This document shows, piece by piece, positions 42,213 through 51,145 of a stretch of DNA of 64,000 bases (positions are counted from its first letter, which is position 1; each line of letters begins with the position of its first letter). A program made the translations under genes and the position numbers. The notes beneath the pieces are model-generated. The model saw nothing but the letters and a program-made list of their open reading frames with translations. It was not told the DNA's origin and searched no databases. Location: the NCBI RefSeq assembly GCF_008123515.1, contig NZ_VSSR01000045.1, positions 61,439 to 125,438 of the forward strand, given 5' to 3'. This stretch comes from Bradyrhizobium cytisi. Lineage in GTDB: Bacteria > Pseudomonadota > Alphaproteobacteria > Rhizobiales > Xanthobacteraceae.

Positions 42213-43349
42213 CTAATAGCCGCTGGTGTTCGCAGCGCCCGCGCCGCCGAAGCGGCTCGCCGAGAACGCGCCGACCAGCTCCGGCTCAAGCGCGCCTTGC
42301 GCCACCATCCGCGCGATCTCGAAGGCGTGGTTGGAGGCGAGCGTCACGCCGGAATGACAGCAGGCGACGAAAGCGCCGGGATGCGTCTCCGACTGGTCGT
42401 AGATCGGAAAGCCGTCCTGCGGCATGACGCGAATGCCGGCCCAGCTTCGGACCACGTTGAGCCGCGCCAGATGCGGAAACATCCGCTGCGCGCGATCGGT
42501 CATCACCGCGCTGATCGAATGCTTCAGCGCGCGATCATCGAGCTCGTCCTCCTTGCTGTCGCCGATCATCACCGTGCCCTCGTCGGTCTGGCGGATCGTG
42601 GTCAGCGGATGCGGCAGGAACGGCATGGTGCGTTCGGTCACCACGATCTGGCCGCGGGTCGGGCCCATCGGCGCATAGAGGCCGACCATCGGCGCCAGCG
42701 TCTGATTGGCATTGCCGGCTGCGAGCACGATCTTGGCGGCGCGAAGCTCGCCCTTCGGCGTGGTCAGGCGGAATTCGCCGGCATTCTTGCTGATCGCCGA
42801 GACCGGCTGCTCCGGGAAATAATCGATACCGAATTCCCTGAAGCCGGTGTGGAAGGCGCGAAAGGTGCGCAGCGAATTGACGTGGCCATCGAGCGGACAA
42901 TAGCTGCCGCCCGAAACCTCCGGCCCTATCAGCGGCAGCGACTTCTTCACCTCGGAGGCAGACAGCATCTCCATGTTGTAGTCGGCAGCACCCGCCTGGT
43001 TGTGCATACGCTTGACCAGCTCGGCGCGCTGGCCGAATTCGTCCTCGCCGAGGGTGAGATGAAAGCCGCCGTTCTGCTGAAGCGCGACGTCGAGTCCGGT
43101 CTGTTGCTTCAGTTCCGACGCCAGCCGGCTCCATGCTTGGGACGCCTGCACGGTCCAGACCGTATAGGCGGGCATGCCGAGCCCCTTGCTCTGCACCCAG
43201 ACCAGCGCAAAATTCGCGCGTGAGGCGCGCTTGGTGATGTCGCCTTCGTCCAGCACGGCCACGCTCTTGCCAAGCCGGCCCAGGCCCCAGGCAATTGCGG
43301 AGCCGAGCAATCCGCCGCCGACGACGGCGACGTCGTATTCTCCTGACAT
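42213..43349 (-). CDS. FAD-dependent oxidoreductase (DAO family), second flavoprotein of the operon
   Basis: This is a 378-residue flavoprotein of the glycine oxidase/D-amino-acid dehydrogenase family. The FAD motif VAVVGGGLLGSAIAWGLGRL is at the start, KIVLAAGNANQTLAP in the middle, and ACCHSGVTLASNHAFEIAR near the end. It is a paralogue in kind, not a duplicate, of the beta subunit at 39356-40477. It follows the permease gene by 8 bp. It may be the alternative beta subunit of the same complex, or a separate oxidase acting on the imported amine or the product. The start at 43349 is fixed by the FAD motif. Confidence 0.87.
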   Translation of the reverse strand: MSGEYDVAVVGGGLLGSAIAWGLGRLGKSVAVLDEGDITKRASRANFALVWVQSKGLGMPAYTVWTVQASQAWSRLASELKQQTGLDVALQQNGGFHLTLGEDEFGQRAELVKRMHNQAGAADYNMEMLSASEVKKSLPLIGPEVSGGSYCPLDGHVNSLRTFRAFHTGFREFGIDYFPEQPVSAISKNAGEFRLTTPKGELRAAKIVLAAGNANQTLAPMVGLYAPMGPTRGQIVVTERTMPFLPHPLTTIRQTDEGTVMIGDSKEDELDDRALKHSISAVMTDRAQRMFPHLARLNVVRSWAGIRVMPQDGFPIYDQSETHPGAFVACCHSGVTLASNHAFEIARMVAQGALEPELVGAFSASRFGGAGAANTSGY

Positions 43350-43357
43350 GAGTTCTC

Positions 43358-44164
43358 CTATCGTCCCGGATCGCCCTTGCCGGCGAGCACGCGGTCGAGC
43401 CCGTAGAAGCGGTCGAGCAGAATGAGGGCGGTCATGGTGATCGCGATCACGCAGGCCGAGACCGACGTCACCAGCGGATCGATGTTGTCCTGGATATAAA
43501 GAAACATGCGCACCGGCAATGTCTCGGTGCCGGGCGCCGCGAGGAAGACGGTCATGGTCAGATCGTCGAAGGACTGGATGAAGGCGAGCGCCCACCCGCT
43601 GATGACGCCGGGCAGGATCAGCGGCAGCGTGACACGACGAAACAACGTCCAACCGCCGGCGCCGAGCGAGACCGCCGCCATCTCGACCGAAAGGTCCATG
43701 CCGGTTGCCGCCGCCAGCGTCAGCCGCAGTGCGAACGGAAATACAATGATGACATGGGCGATGATCAGCGCCGCAAAGCTGCCGCCGAGCCCGGCCGAGG
43801 TGAAGAAGCGCAGGAAGGCGATGCCGAGCACGACATGCGGGATCATCAGCGGCGACAGGAACAGCGCCGCCAGCGCGTCGCGACCGCGGAAGCGATAACG
43901 CGCAATTGCGAGCGCCGCCGGCACCGCGAACAGCAGCGCTACGAAGGAAGACAGCGCCCCTAACCCAAGGCTGACCCAGAAGGCGTGGATGAATTCGGGA
44001 TAGTTGGCGATCGCCCTGAACCAGCGCAGCGAAAAGCCGTTGGTCGGCAGCGACAGAAAACCTTCGGGGGTGAAGGCGACGAGGCACACCACCAGGATCG
44101 GCGCCACCATCACGACAACGAAGATGGTGTGAAAGATCAGCGCCAACGGGCCGTTCCGTCTCAT
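43358..44164 (-). CDS. ABC transporter permease (polyamine/opine type, PotC-like)
   Basis: This is a 268-residue inner-membrane protein of the binding-protein-dependent permease family with six predicted helices. The EAA-like loop MAAVSLGAGGWTLFRRVTLPL precedes helix 5. It is related to PotC/PhnV permeases. The start overlaps the stop of the other permease by 4 bp (ATGA at 44161-44164). It pairs with the 44161-45036 permease and the ATPase at 45033-46073. Confidence 0.9.
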   Translation of the reverse strand: MRRNGPLALIFHTIFVVVMVAPILVVCLVAFTPEGFLSLPTNGFSLRWFRAIANYPEFIHAFWVSLGLGALSSFVALLFAVPAALAIARYRFRGRDALAALFLSPLMIPHVVLGIAFLRFFTSAGLGGSFAALIIAHVIIVFPFALRLTLAAATGMDLSVEMAAVSLGAGGWTLFRRVTLPLILPGVISGWALAFIQSFDDLTMTVFLAAPGTETLPVRMFLYIQDNIDPLVTSVSACVIAITMTALILLDRFYGLDRVLAGKGDPGR

Positions 44165-45036
44165 CGGAACACCTCGGCGTAGCGGCGTTCGATCAGCGCG
44201 TTGCTGCCGACCACGATCAGCACCAGCGCCACCAGCAGCAGCGTGGCGACGGCTGCGCCGAGCGGCCAGTTCAGCGTGTTGAGGAATTCGTCATAGGCGA
44301 GCGTCGCCGCGACCTTGAGGCGGCGGCCGCCGATGATCGCGGGTGTCGCGAAGGCGCTGGCCGAGAGCGAGAACACGATGATCGCCCCCGACAGCACGCC
44401 CGGCATGATCTGCGGCATGATGATGCGGCGGATGATAGTCACGGGACCAGCACCGAGCGACATCGCGGCGTTCTCGATCTGCGGATCGAGCCGTTGCAGT
44501 GCGGCCCAGACCGACAGCACCATGAACGGCATCATCACATGCGCGAGCGCGACGACCATGCCGGTCTCGGTGAACATGAAGGGAATGGGGAAGCGAATCA
44601 CCCCGGCCGACATCAAGAGCTTGTTGACGAGGCCGTTGTTGCCGCCGAACAGCAGCGCCCAACCGAGCGTGCGCGCCACCACGGAGATCAGCAGCGGCCC
44701 GAGGATGACCAGCAGGAAAAAACTCTTCCAGCGACCGCTCATGCGGTTGAGGATGTAGGCTTCGGGCGCACCGAGCAGAGCGGTGAGCAGCGTGGTCAGG
44801 ATCGCGATCCGAAACGTCCGCCAGAACATTTCTGCGTAATAGGAATCAGTCGCGATCTCCTGCCAGTTCTTCAGGATGAAGACCGGCTCGATGCCCTTGT
44901 ACTGGCCCCAATCGTGGAACGACAGCATCACGGTCATCGCGAGCGGGACCAGCAGCACACCGACGAACAGCATCAGGGCAGGCGCCGTCAGCGCCCAAGG
45001 TGCACGCGCGTTGCGCTCCTCGGCGAGCCCGCTCAT
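44161..45036 (-). CDS. ABC transporter permease (polyamine/opine type, PotB-like)
   Basis: This is a 291-residue permease with six helices. The first follows a cytoplasmic N-terminus (APWALTAPALMLFVGVLLVP). A long periplasmic segment comes next, then the coupling loop AAMSLGAGPVTIIRRIIMPQ. It belongs to the PotB-like subfamily. Its start overlaps the stop of the ATPase gene. With the PotC-like partner it forms the heterodimeric channel of the importer. Confidence 0.9.
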   Translation of the reverse strand: MSGLAEERNARAPWALTAPALMLFVGVLLVPLAMTVMLSFHDWGQYKGIEPVFILKNWQEIATDSYYAEMFWRTFRIAILTTLLTALLGAPEAYILNRMSGRWKSFFLLVILGPLLISVVARTLGWALLFGGNNGLVNKLLMSAGVIRFPIPFMFTETGMVVALAHVMMPFMVLSVWAALQRLDPQIENAAMSLGAGPVTIIRRIIMPQIMPGVLSGAIIVFSLSASAFATPAIIGGRRLKVAATLAYDEFLNTLNWPLGAAVATLLLVALVLIVVGSNALIERRYAEVFR

Positions 45037-46073
45037 GTGACGGTCCTTGCACGCACGCTCATATCCTCGGGGCGCCAGGTGAGACGAACGGCGTCGCCTT
45101 CGGCTGGCTGCCTCTCACCATCATTCTGGCGGATCACGATCGCCGGGCCGCATTCGCTGTCGCACTGGAACAGCCAGTGATTGCCCTGGAAGATACGCGT
45201 GACGATCTTTGCGCCGAGGCCCTCATCGCCAAAGCCGATACGTTCAGGACGAATGCTGACGGTGACAGGGCCACTGAGCCCGGCCGGCGCCGGCGCGCTC
45301 CAGGAGCCCGCCACCAACCGCGCCGGAATTGCAGTCCGATCAATCGTCCCGGCAAAATCGTTGGTCTTGCCCAAAAACTGCGAGACGAAGGCCGAGACCG
45401 GCTTCTCATAAGTCTCCTGCGGTGTGCCGATCTGCTCGATCTTGCCCTGGCTCATGACCACGATACGGTCGGACAGCGACATCGCCTCGTTCTGATCGTG
45501 GGTGACGAGGATCGTGGTGGTGCCGATGGTGCGCTGGATCTGGCGCAGCTCGATCTGCATCTCCTCGCGCAATTTTGCGTCGAGGTTCGACAGCGGCTCG
45601 TCGAGCAGCAGCACGCTCGGCTTGATTACCAGCGCACGCGCCAGCGCGACGCGCTGCTGCTGGCCGCCGGACATGCGGCGCGGATGGCGCTCCTCGTAAC
45701 CGGCAAGGCCCACCATTGCGAGCGCGGCACGCACGCGCTCGGCCAGCTCGTTACGCGGGACGTTGCGCATCTCGAGGCCAAAGGCAACGTTCTCCGCCGC
45801 CGTCATGTGCGGAAACAGCGCGTAGCTCTGGAACACGATGCCGAGCCCGCGCTTGGCCGGATGGATCGCGGTCAGGTCCTTGTCCTCCAGGCGGATCGCG
45901 CCGCGTGTGGGATCGAGGAAGCCCGCGATCATCTGCAACGTCGTGGTCTTGCCGCAGCCGGAGGGGCCAAGGAAAGAGATGAACTCCCCCTTGCCGACCG
46001 CGAGACTGAAGTCGTCGACCACAGTCTGCGCGCCGAACTGTTTTGCCACGCCATCGAGCTCGAGATAGGCCAT
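45033..46073 (-). CDS. ABC transporter ATP-binding protein (PotA-like)
   Basis: This is a 346-residue ATPase. Walker A GPSGCGKTT is near residue 36, signature MSGGQQQRVALA near 135, Walker B VLLLDEPLSNLD near 155 and the switch His in LVTHDQNEA near 192. A C-terminal TOBE regulatory domain follows (VTVSIRPERIGF onward). The size and TOBE domain match PotA/FbpC-type importers. It sits between the binding protein (27 bp upstream) and the permeases. Confidence 0.92.
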   Translation of the reverse strand: MAYLELDGVAKQFGAQTVVDDFSLAVGKGEFISFLGPSGCGKTTTLQMIAGFLDPTRGAIRLEDKDLTAIHPAKRGLGIVFQSYALFPHMTAAENVAFGLEMRNVPRNELAERVRAALAMVGLAGYEERHPRRMSGGQQQRVALARALVIKPSVLLLDEPLSNLDAKLREEMQIELRQIQRTIGTTTILVTHDQNEAMSLSDRIVVMSQGKIEQIGTPQETYEKPVSAFVSQFLGKTNDFAGTIDRTAIPARLVAGSWSAPAPAGLSGPVTVSIRPERIGFGDEGLGAKIVTRIFQGNHWLFQCDSECGPAIVIRQNDGERQPAEGDAVRLTWRPEDMSVRARTVT

Positions 46074-46100
46074 GAGCTGTCTCCGCTGCGGACGATCAGA

Positions 46101-47138
46101 TCAGCGCTCGACCTCACGGTTCCAGCGCTTGGTCCACTCCTCGCGCTTGTCGTTGATGATTGTCCAGTCCGGATTGTAGAGCTTAGCCGCGCGCTCGCCG
46201 ATCGGCGCCATTTTGCCGAGCTCCGGCGGCACCACCAGCGATTTCAGCACCGGGCCGTAGCCGTAGTCCTTGAGCATCACGAGCTGAATCTTGGGATCAA
46301 GCAGCATCTTGACGAAGTTTGAGGCCAGCGGCGAGGCGTTCGGCTTGGCGATCGGACACGCCGTCGTCAGCAGCGTCGCTGCACCTTCCTTGGGATAAAC
46401 AAAGTCGACGGGGAAGCCGGTGTTGGCAAAGCTCTGGACGCGGCCGGTGCCCCACACCGCGATCACGGCCTGGCCGGACTGGAACAGCTCGGTCATCTTT
46501 CCCGGCGACGGCTCATAGGCGAGCACGTTCGGATTGATCTGCTCCTTGAAGATCTTGAAGCCGGAATCGACGTTGGACTCGCCGCCGCCGTTCATCTTCG
46601 ACAGCATCACCAGCGCTTCGAGGCCATAGGTGTTGTTGATGGGCGGAATGACCAGCTGCTTGGCGTATTTCGTGTCCTTCAGATCATTCCACGAGGTCGG
46701 CGGCGCCCAACCTTTCTCCGCAAACACCTTGGTGTTGTACATCAAGCCAGTGGCGACGATGCCGATCGCAACGGCGCGATCGTCCTTGAAGCGCGCAGTG
46801 TCGTAGAGATCGGCCGTCGGCAAGCCATCGAGCTTGCCACAGAAGCCGAGCTGGATCGCCTGGTACATCGGGCCGTCGTCGACGATGGCGACGTCGATCT
46901 GCTGATTGCCCTTCTGCGCCTGCAGCTTGGCCAGCGTGTCGGTGGAATTGCCGGCGACGTATTCGACCTTGACGCCGTTCTCCTTCTCGAAGGTCGGGAT
47001 CACCTCATCACGAATGGTCTTCTCGAACGAGCCGCCATAGCCGGCGACATAGAGCGTTTTCTGCTGGGCCAAGGCGGCCGACGGAAGGACGGCGAGCGCC
47101 GCGATGCTGACCGCTGTCAGGAGGCGAAAAGTCTTCAT
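46101..47138 (-). CDS. ABC transporter periplasmic binding protein (PotD-like, polyamine/opine type)
   Basis: This is a 345-residue solute receptor with a signal peptide (LLTAVSIAALAVLPSAALA) and the spermidine/putrescine-binding fold (LYVAGYGGSFEKTIRDEVIP, VEYVAGNSTDTLAKLQAQKG, PINNTYGLEALVMLSK). It is the first gene of the nine-gene operon that ends with ridA and so defines what the pathway imports: probably a cationic amine, opine or related amino compound. The start at 47138 is fixed by the signal peptide. The divergent LysR gene begins 134 bp away. Confidence 0.9.
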   Translation of the reverse strand: MKTFRLLTAVSIAALAVLPSAALAQQKTLYVAGYGGSFEKTIRDEVIPTFEKENGVKVEYVAGNSTDTLAKLQAQKGNQQIDVAIVDDGPMYQAIQLGFCGKLDGLPTADLYDTARFKDDRAVAIGIVATGLMYNTKVFAEKGWAPPTSWNDLKDTKYAKQLVIPPINNTYGLEALVMLSKMNGGGESNVDSGFKIFKEQINPNVLAYEPSPGKMTELFQSGQAVIAVWGTGRVQSFANTGFPVDFVYPKEGAATLLTTACPIAKPNASPLASNFVKMLLDPKIQLVMLKDYGYGPVLKSLVVPPELGKMAPIGERAAKLYNPDWTIINDKREEWTKRWNREVER

Positions 47139-47272
47139 GTGGTCCGATCTCCAATCTGCCGAAAAAACGGGCTGTCTCCAGCTTTGATGAAAAAGATCGC
47201 AAAGCCGAGCTTCCATCGTCCAATGAATAATGGCACCCTCTGCATGCCTAAATATTATGAATGGGAACTGGG

Positions 47273-48172
47273 ATGGCGCGGATCAATTCGCGACAGGTGG
47301 AGGCCTTCCGCGCGACGATGCTGACCGGCAGCGTCACCGAGGCGGCGGCACTGATGACAGTGACGCAGCCGGCGGTGAGCCGGTTGCTGCGCGACCTCCA
47401 GGCGCTGCTGAAAATGGAGCTGTTCGAGCGGCGCGGCACTGGCCTCGTGCCGACAGCGGCAGCGATGGCGCTCTATACCGAAGTGGAGCGCTCCTTCGTC
47501 GGCCTCGAACGTATCACCGCCGCAGCCGAGGAAATCCGCGGCCGCCGCACCGGCTCGCTGCGGATCGCAGCACTGCCGGCGCTGTCGAACGGCTACCTGC
47601 CGCGGCTGACCGGTCACTTTCTGAAGGAGCGGCCGAATCTCAACCTCGCCTTTTTCGGCGTGATCTCGCCGATCGTGGTCGACTGGGTGCTGAACAATCA
47701 GTGCGACGTCGGCTTTGCCGAGGTACCGATCGCACATTCCGGCCTGCCGACCTTGAGGTTGCCGGCGCCCGCGCGCGTCGCGGTGCTGCCGACGGGTCAT
47801 CGCCTCGCGGAAAAGGAAGTCCTGGAACCGCGCGATTTCGAGGGCGAGACCTTCATCTCGCTGTCGGCGGGATCGTCGAGCCGGCACCTCGTCGACCAGA
47901 TCTTCCATCGTCACGATGTTCGCCGCGTGCTGCGGGTCGAGACCGCGCTGTCCGAAATCATGTGCGGCATGGTGTCATCAGGGCTCGGCGTCGCGATCTG
48001 CGATCCCTTCACCGCGCAGGAATTTTCCACCCGCGGCGTCGTCGTGCGCCGCTTCCTGCCGCGCATCGACTTCGAGTTCTCCGCGGTGTTTCCCGCGCAG
48101 CGTAGCCCCTCGCCGGTGGCGCTCGATCTGGTCGAGACCATGCGCAAGTCGCTCGCCGGGTTTGATAGCTAG
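47273..48172 (+). CDS. LysR family transcriptional regulator (OccR/NocR-like position)
   Basis: This is a 299-residue LysR protein. Its DNA-binding domain spans residues 1-60 (INSRQVEAFRATMLTGSVTE, VTQPAVSRLLRDLQA, LFERRGTGLVPT), and the effector domain includes MCGMVSSGLGVAICDPF. The ATG at 47273 follows GGGA; an alternative ATG lies at 47261. It is divergent from the importer-dehydrogenase operon, an arrangement also used by the opine regulators OccR and NocR, whose proteins start with a similar RQVEAFR motif. Its 3' end overlaps the convergent amidohydrolase gene by 4 bp. Confidence 0.92.
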   Translation: MARINSRQVEAFRATMLTGSVTEAAALMTVTQPAVSRLLRDLQALLKMELFERRGTGLVPTAAAMALYTEVERSFVGLERITAAAEEIRGRRTGSLRIAALPALSNGYLPRLTGHFLKERPNLNLAFFGVISPIVVDWVLNNQCDVGFAEVPIAHSGLPTLRLPAPARVAVLPTGHRLAEKEVLEPRDFEGETFISLSAGSSSRHLVDQIFHRHDVRRVLRVETALSEIMCGMVSSGLGVAICDPFTAQEFSTRGVVVRRFLPRIDFEFSAVFPAQRSPSPVALDLVETMRKSLAGFDS

Positions 48173-49542
48173 CCGTTGAACGCGGCCTGCGCCTCCGGCA
48201 GGTCCCAGATCTTGCCGATCGCAGCCGTGCCTGCCGCCGTGATCGCCGCCTCGTCGGCGCCGAGATAGCGTCCCGCATCGACCAGCACGCGGCCATCGAC
48301 CATGACTTGATCGATATTGGCGCGGTTGGCGAGTGCGATCAGCGCGCGGCGCGGATCAAACAGCGGCTGAAGATGCGGATGGGTCAGATCGGCCACGGTG
48401 AGGTCGGCGGTGGCGCCCGGCTCGATCCGGCCGAGGTCCGGCCGCCTGATGACGTCAGCCGCGACCGCCGTGTTGGCCTCGATCAACTCGGGCGAATTGG
48501 CGACATCGGCACGCTGCGACGTGATCTTGGAGATCAGCGATGCCGCATTGAGTTCGCCGAGCAGGTCCATGTTGTAGCCGTCGGTGCCGACCACGGTGCG
48601 CACGCCATGTTCGGCGAAGCGGCTGAAGGCGGCGGTGACGCCGGCGCGCGCGAACACGCGCGGGCAGTTCAGCACGGTCATGCCGCGCGCGGCCATCAGC
48701 TTGAGGTCATCGTCCGAGCTGAACATGCAATGCGCCGCCATCAGATCGGGCGCCAGCAGGCCGAGCCAGTCCAGATATTGCGCCGGCGTACGGCCGCCAT
48801 AGCGCTTGCCGATGGTCTCGACCTCGGCGCGGCTCTGCGCCATGTGAGTCGTGATGGGCACGCCGAGCTCGCGCGCCCGCGTGGCGCAGGCCTTCAAGAG
48901 ATCAGGACCGCAGGTGTCGGTGGCATGCGGGCTCATCGCAAGATTGATGCGGCCGTCGCCGCGATTGTTCCAGCGCTGATAGAGCGCATCCCACGTCGCC
49001 ATGTCGGCGGTGCCGTCGTCGCCGGAATATTGGACCACACCATCGGGGCCGGCCTTGGCGTCCGACGTCGAGAACAGATACGGCGCGCCGTAGAAGCGGA
49101 TGCCCATTTCCTCCGCGGCGTCGAACATCTCGGGGATCGAGTTGCGGAACGGCTCCATCACCGTGGTGGCGCCGCCCTTGAGGAGCTGGAGAATGCCGAG
49201 CCGCGCCACCGCAAGCCGCTCTTCCGCCGACAAGATATCGGCGCCGCGCTTGGTCAGCGGCAGCAGCACCGTGTAGACGATGCTCTGGTTGTTGCGGCGG
49301 CCGTTACCATCCTCGCTGTGGCTGCGCGCCACAGCCTCGGAGAAGCAGTGATTGTGCAGGTTGAGCAGGCCCGGCAGGACGAAGCGGCCGGGACGATCGT
49401 AGACCTCGTCGGCGCTCGGCCTGTCGCGCGTGACTGCGGCGATCTTCTTGCCCTCGACCAGGACCCAATGGTCGCGCAGCACATCCTGCGTGCCGTCCTT
49501 GCGTGACAGCACATAGCTGCCGAAGATTGCTGAGGTGCTCAT
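48169..49542 (-). CDS. Amidohydrolase / deaminase (TrzA-AtzB-guanine deaminase-like)
   Basis: This is a 457-residue enzyme of the cytosine/guanine-deaminase-like amidohydrolase group. The metal motif HxH is in LLNLHNHCFSEAVARSHSED near residue 63. The second-shell HxxQSxxE is in THMAQSRAEVE, a metal His in MAAHCMFS and the final Asp in VVGTDGYNMDL. Such enzymes deaminate or hydrolyse N-heterocycles and amides. It is the last gene of the nine-gene carbamoylase/imidase operon and its start overlaps the binding-protein stop (ATGA). The substrate is not known; a ring-opening or deaminating step would suit the neighbours. Confidence 0.87.
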   Translation of the reverse strand: MSTSAIFGSYVLSRKDGTQDVLRDHWVLVEGKKIAAVTRDRPSADEVYDRPGRFVLPGLLNLHNHCFSEAVARSHSEDGNGRRNNQSIVYTVLLPLTKRGADILSAEERLAVARLGILQLLKGGATTVMEPFRNSIPEMFDAAEEMGIRFYGAPYLFSTSDAKAGPDGVVQYSGDDGTADMATWDALYQRWNNRGDGRINLAMSPHATDTCGPDLLKACATRARELGVPITTHMAQSRAEVETIGKRYGGRTPAQYLDWLGLLAPDLMAAHCMFSSDDDLKLMAARGMTVLNCPRVFARAGVTAAFSRFAEHGVRTVVGTDGYNMDLLGELNAASLISKITSQRADVANSPELIEANTAVAADVIRRPDLGRIEPGATADLTVADLTHPHLQPLFDPRRALIALANRANIDQVMVDGRVLVDAGRYLGADEAAITAAGTAAIGKIWDLPEAQAAFNG

Positions 49543-51122
49543 GCGGGACGTACGTTCCAGAAGACGGCGGTGCCGTCGAGAATGCCGGTGATGTCCTTGC
49601 GATAGGCGGTCGGCTGCTTGTACAGGCCGATCGGAATATAGGGGATTTCCTCGAAGGCGACTGCCTGGATCTCGCGGCAGATGCGCTGTTGCTCCGCGAG
49701 CTCGGACGCCGCCAGCCATTGGCTGCGCAAGGGCCCCATCTTCTCGCTCGCGTACCAGCCGGCGACCTTGCCTTCGCCGCGAATGTTGGTGTTGCCGGCC
49801 GGGTTGAGCCAGTCGATGCCCTGCCAATTGCCGACCGCGGCGCTCCAACCGCCCTGCGGAATCGGGTCTTTCTTGAGCTGGCGCTGCAACACCACAGCGA
49901 AATCGAGCCCGGCATATTCGACGTTCATGCCGGCCTTGCGCAGGCTATCGACTGCGATCTCGCCGAGCGGCTTCTGCGCCAGCGAATTGGTGGGGACGAG
50001 CACCACGATCTTCTCGCCATTGTAGCCGGCGGCTTTCAGATCGGCCTTGACCTTGTCGTAGTCGCGCGGACCGCGGAACACGCCGAGGCCGACATCGCTC
50101 GCCATCGGCGTGCCGGGCGCGAAGAAGCCGATCGGCGAGACCTGGAAGGCCGGATCGGTGCCAGCGACCGCGGTCATGAAAGCGGACTGGTCGATTGCGC
50201 CCAAAAGCGCGCGGCGGATGGCGGGATTGTCGAACGGCGGCTGCAGGTGGTTGAGCCGAAGCATGCAGGCATAACCGCGTGGATCGAGGATACGCGTCTC
50301 GATGTCGCCGGCGGCCTTGATGATCGGCAACAGATCGTGCGGCGTGGTCTCCTGCCAGTCCTGCTCGCCGGTCTGGAGCGCGGCAACGCCGGTGCCGGCA
50401 TCGGGCGTGGTGGTCCAGACGACGCGGTCGTAGTGCACGATCTTCGGCCCCGCGGTCCAGTCCGGCTTGCCGTCGGTGCGGGGCTGGTAGCGGTCGAATT
50501 TGGCATAGGCGTTGCGGGCGCCCTGCACGCGCTCATCGGCGAGATAGCGGAACGGACCGCTGCCGATGACTTCGGTCAGTGGCTTGAACGGGTCCTGGCT
50601 CGCCAGCCGCTCCGGCATCATGAAGCAGGGATTGATCGCGGCCTTGCCGAGCGCCTGCGGCAACAGCGGGAACGGGCGCTTGAGACGGAAGCGGATGGTA
50701 CGGTCGTCGGCGGCTGACAACTCGTCGGTCGCCTCCATCAGCTCGCCGCCAAAGCCGTCGCGCGCGGCCCAGCGGCGGATGCTGGCGACGCAATCGCGCG
50801 CCAGCACATGCTCCCCGTCGTGCCAGAACAAGCCGTCGCGCAGGCTGAGGTCCCATTGCAGTCCGTCGCCGGAGATGGCCTGCCCCGACAGCATCTGCGG
50901 CGAGAGCTGGAGCGAGGAGCTCATGCCATAGAGCGTGTCGTAGACCATGAAGCCGTGGTTCCGCGACACCTGCGCGGTCGAATAAATGGGATCGACGAAG
51001 GCGAGATCGATGACGGGGATGAAGCGCAGCGTGCGCTGGGATTCGGCTCGCACGATGCCCGGCATAGAGAGTGTCGGCACTGTTGCGGCAGCCTTGAGGA
51101 GCGAGCGGCGGGAGATGGGCAT
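49539..51122 (-). CDS. Peptide/nickel-type ABC substrate-binding protein without cognate permease
   Basis: This is a 527-residue periplasmic binding protein of the DppA/OppA class (SBP_bac_5). Its signal carries a twin-arginine-like motif (SRRSLLKAAATVPTLSMPG), which suggests export by Tat. It shows LSLRDGLFWHDGEHVLARDC, PFDNPAIRRALLGAIDQ and FEEIPYIPIGLYKQPTAYRK. No Dpp-type permease or ATPase occurs in the window, so it must use an importer encoded elsewhere or act as a receptor. It sits between the racemase (23 bp) and the amidohydrolase (4-bp overlap). The start at 51122 is fixed by the signal. Confidence 0.9.
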   Translation of the reverse strand: MPISRRSLLKAAATVPTLSMPGIVRAESQRTLRFIPVIDLAFVDPIYSTAQVSRNHGFMVYDTLYGMSSSLQLSPQMLSGQAISGDGLQWDLSLRDGLFWHDGEHVLARDCVASIRRWAARDGFGGELMEATDELSAADDRTIRFRLKRPFPLLPQALGKAAINPCFMMPERLASQDPFKPLTEVIGSGPFRYLADERVQGARNAYAKFDRYQPRTDGKPDWTAGPKIVHYDRVVWTTTPDAGTGVAALQTGEQDWQETTPHDLLPIIKAAGDIETRILDPRGYACMLRLNHLQPPFDNPAIRRALLGAIDQSAFMTAVAGTDPAFQVSPIGFFAPGTPMASDVGLGVFRGPRDYDKVKADLKAAGYNGEKIVVLVPTNSLAQKPLGEIAVDSLRKAGMNVEYAGLDFAVVLQRQLKKDPIPQGGWSAAVGNWQGIDWLNPAGNTNIRGEGKVAGWYASEKMGPLRSQWLAASELAEQQRICREIQAVAFEEIPYIPIGLYKQPTAYRKDITGILDGTAVFWNVRPA

Positions 51123-51145
51123 TACAAGAAGTTCCTGAGGGTATC

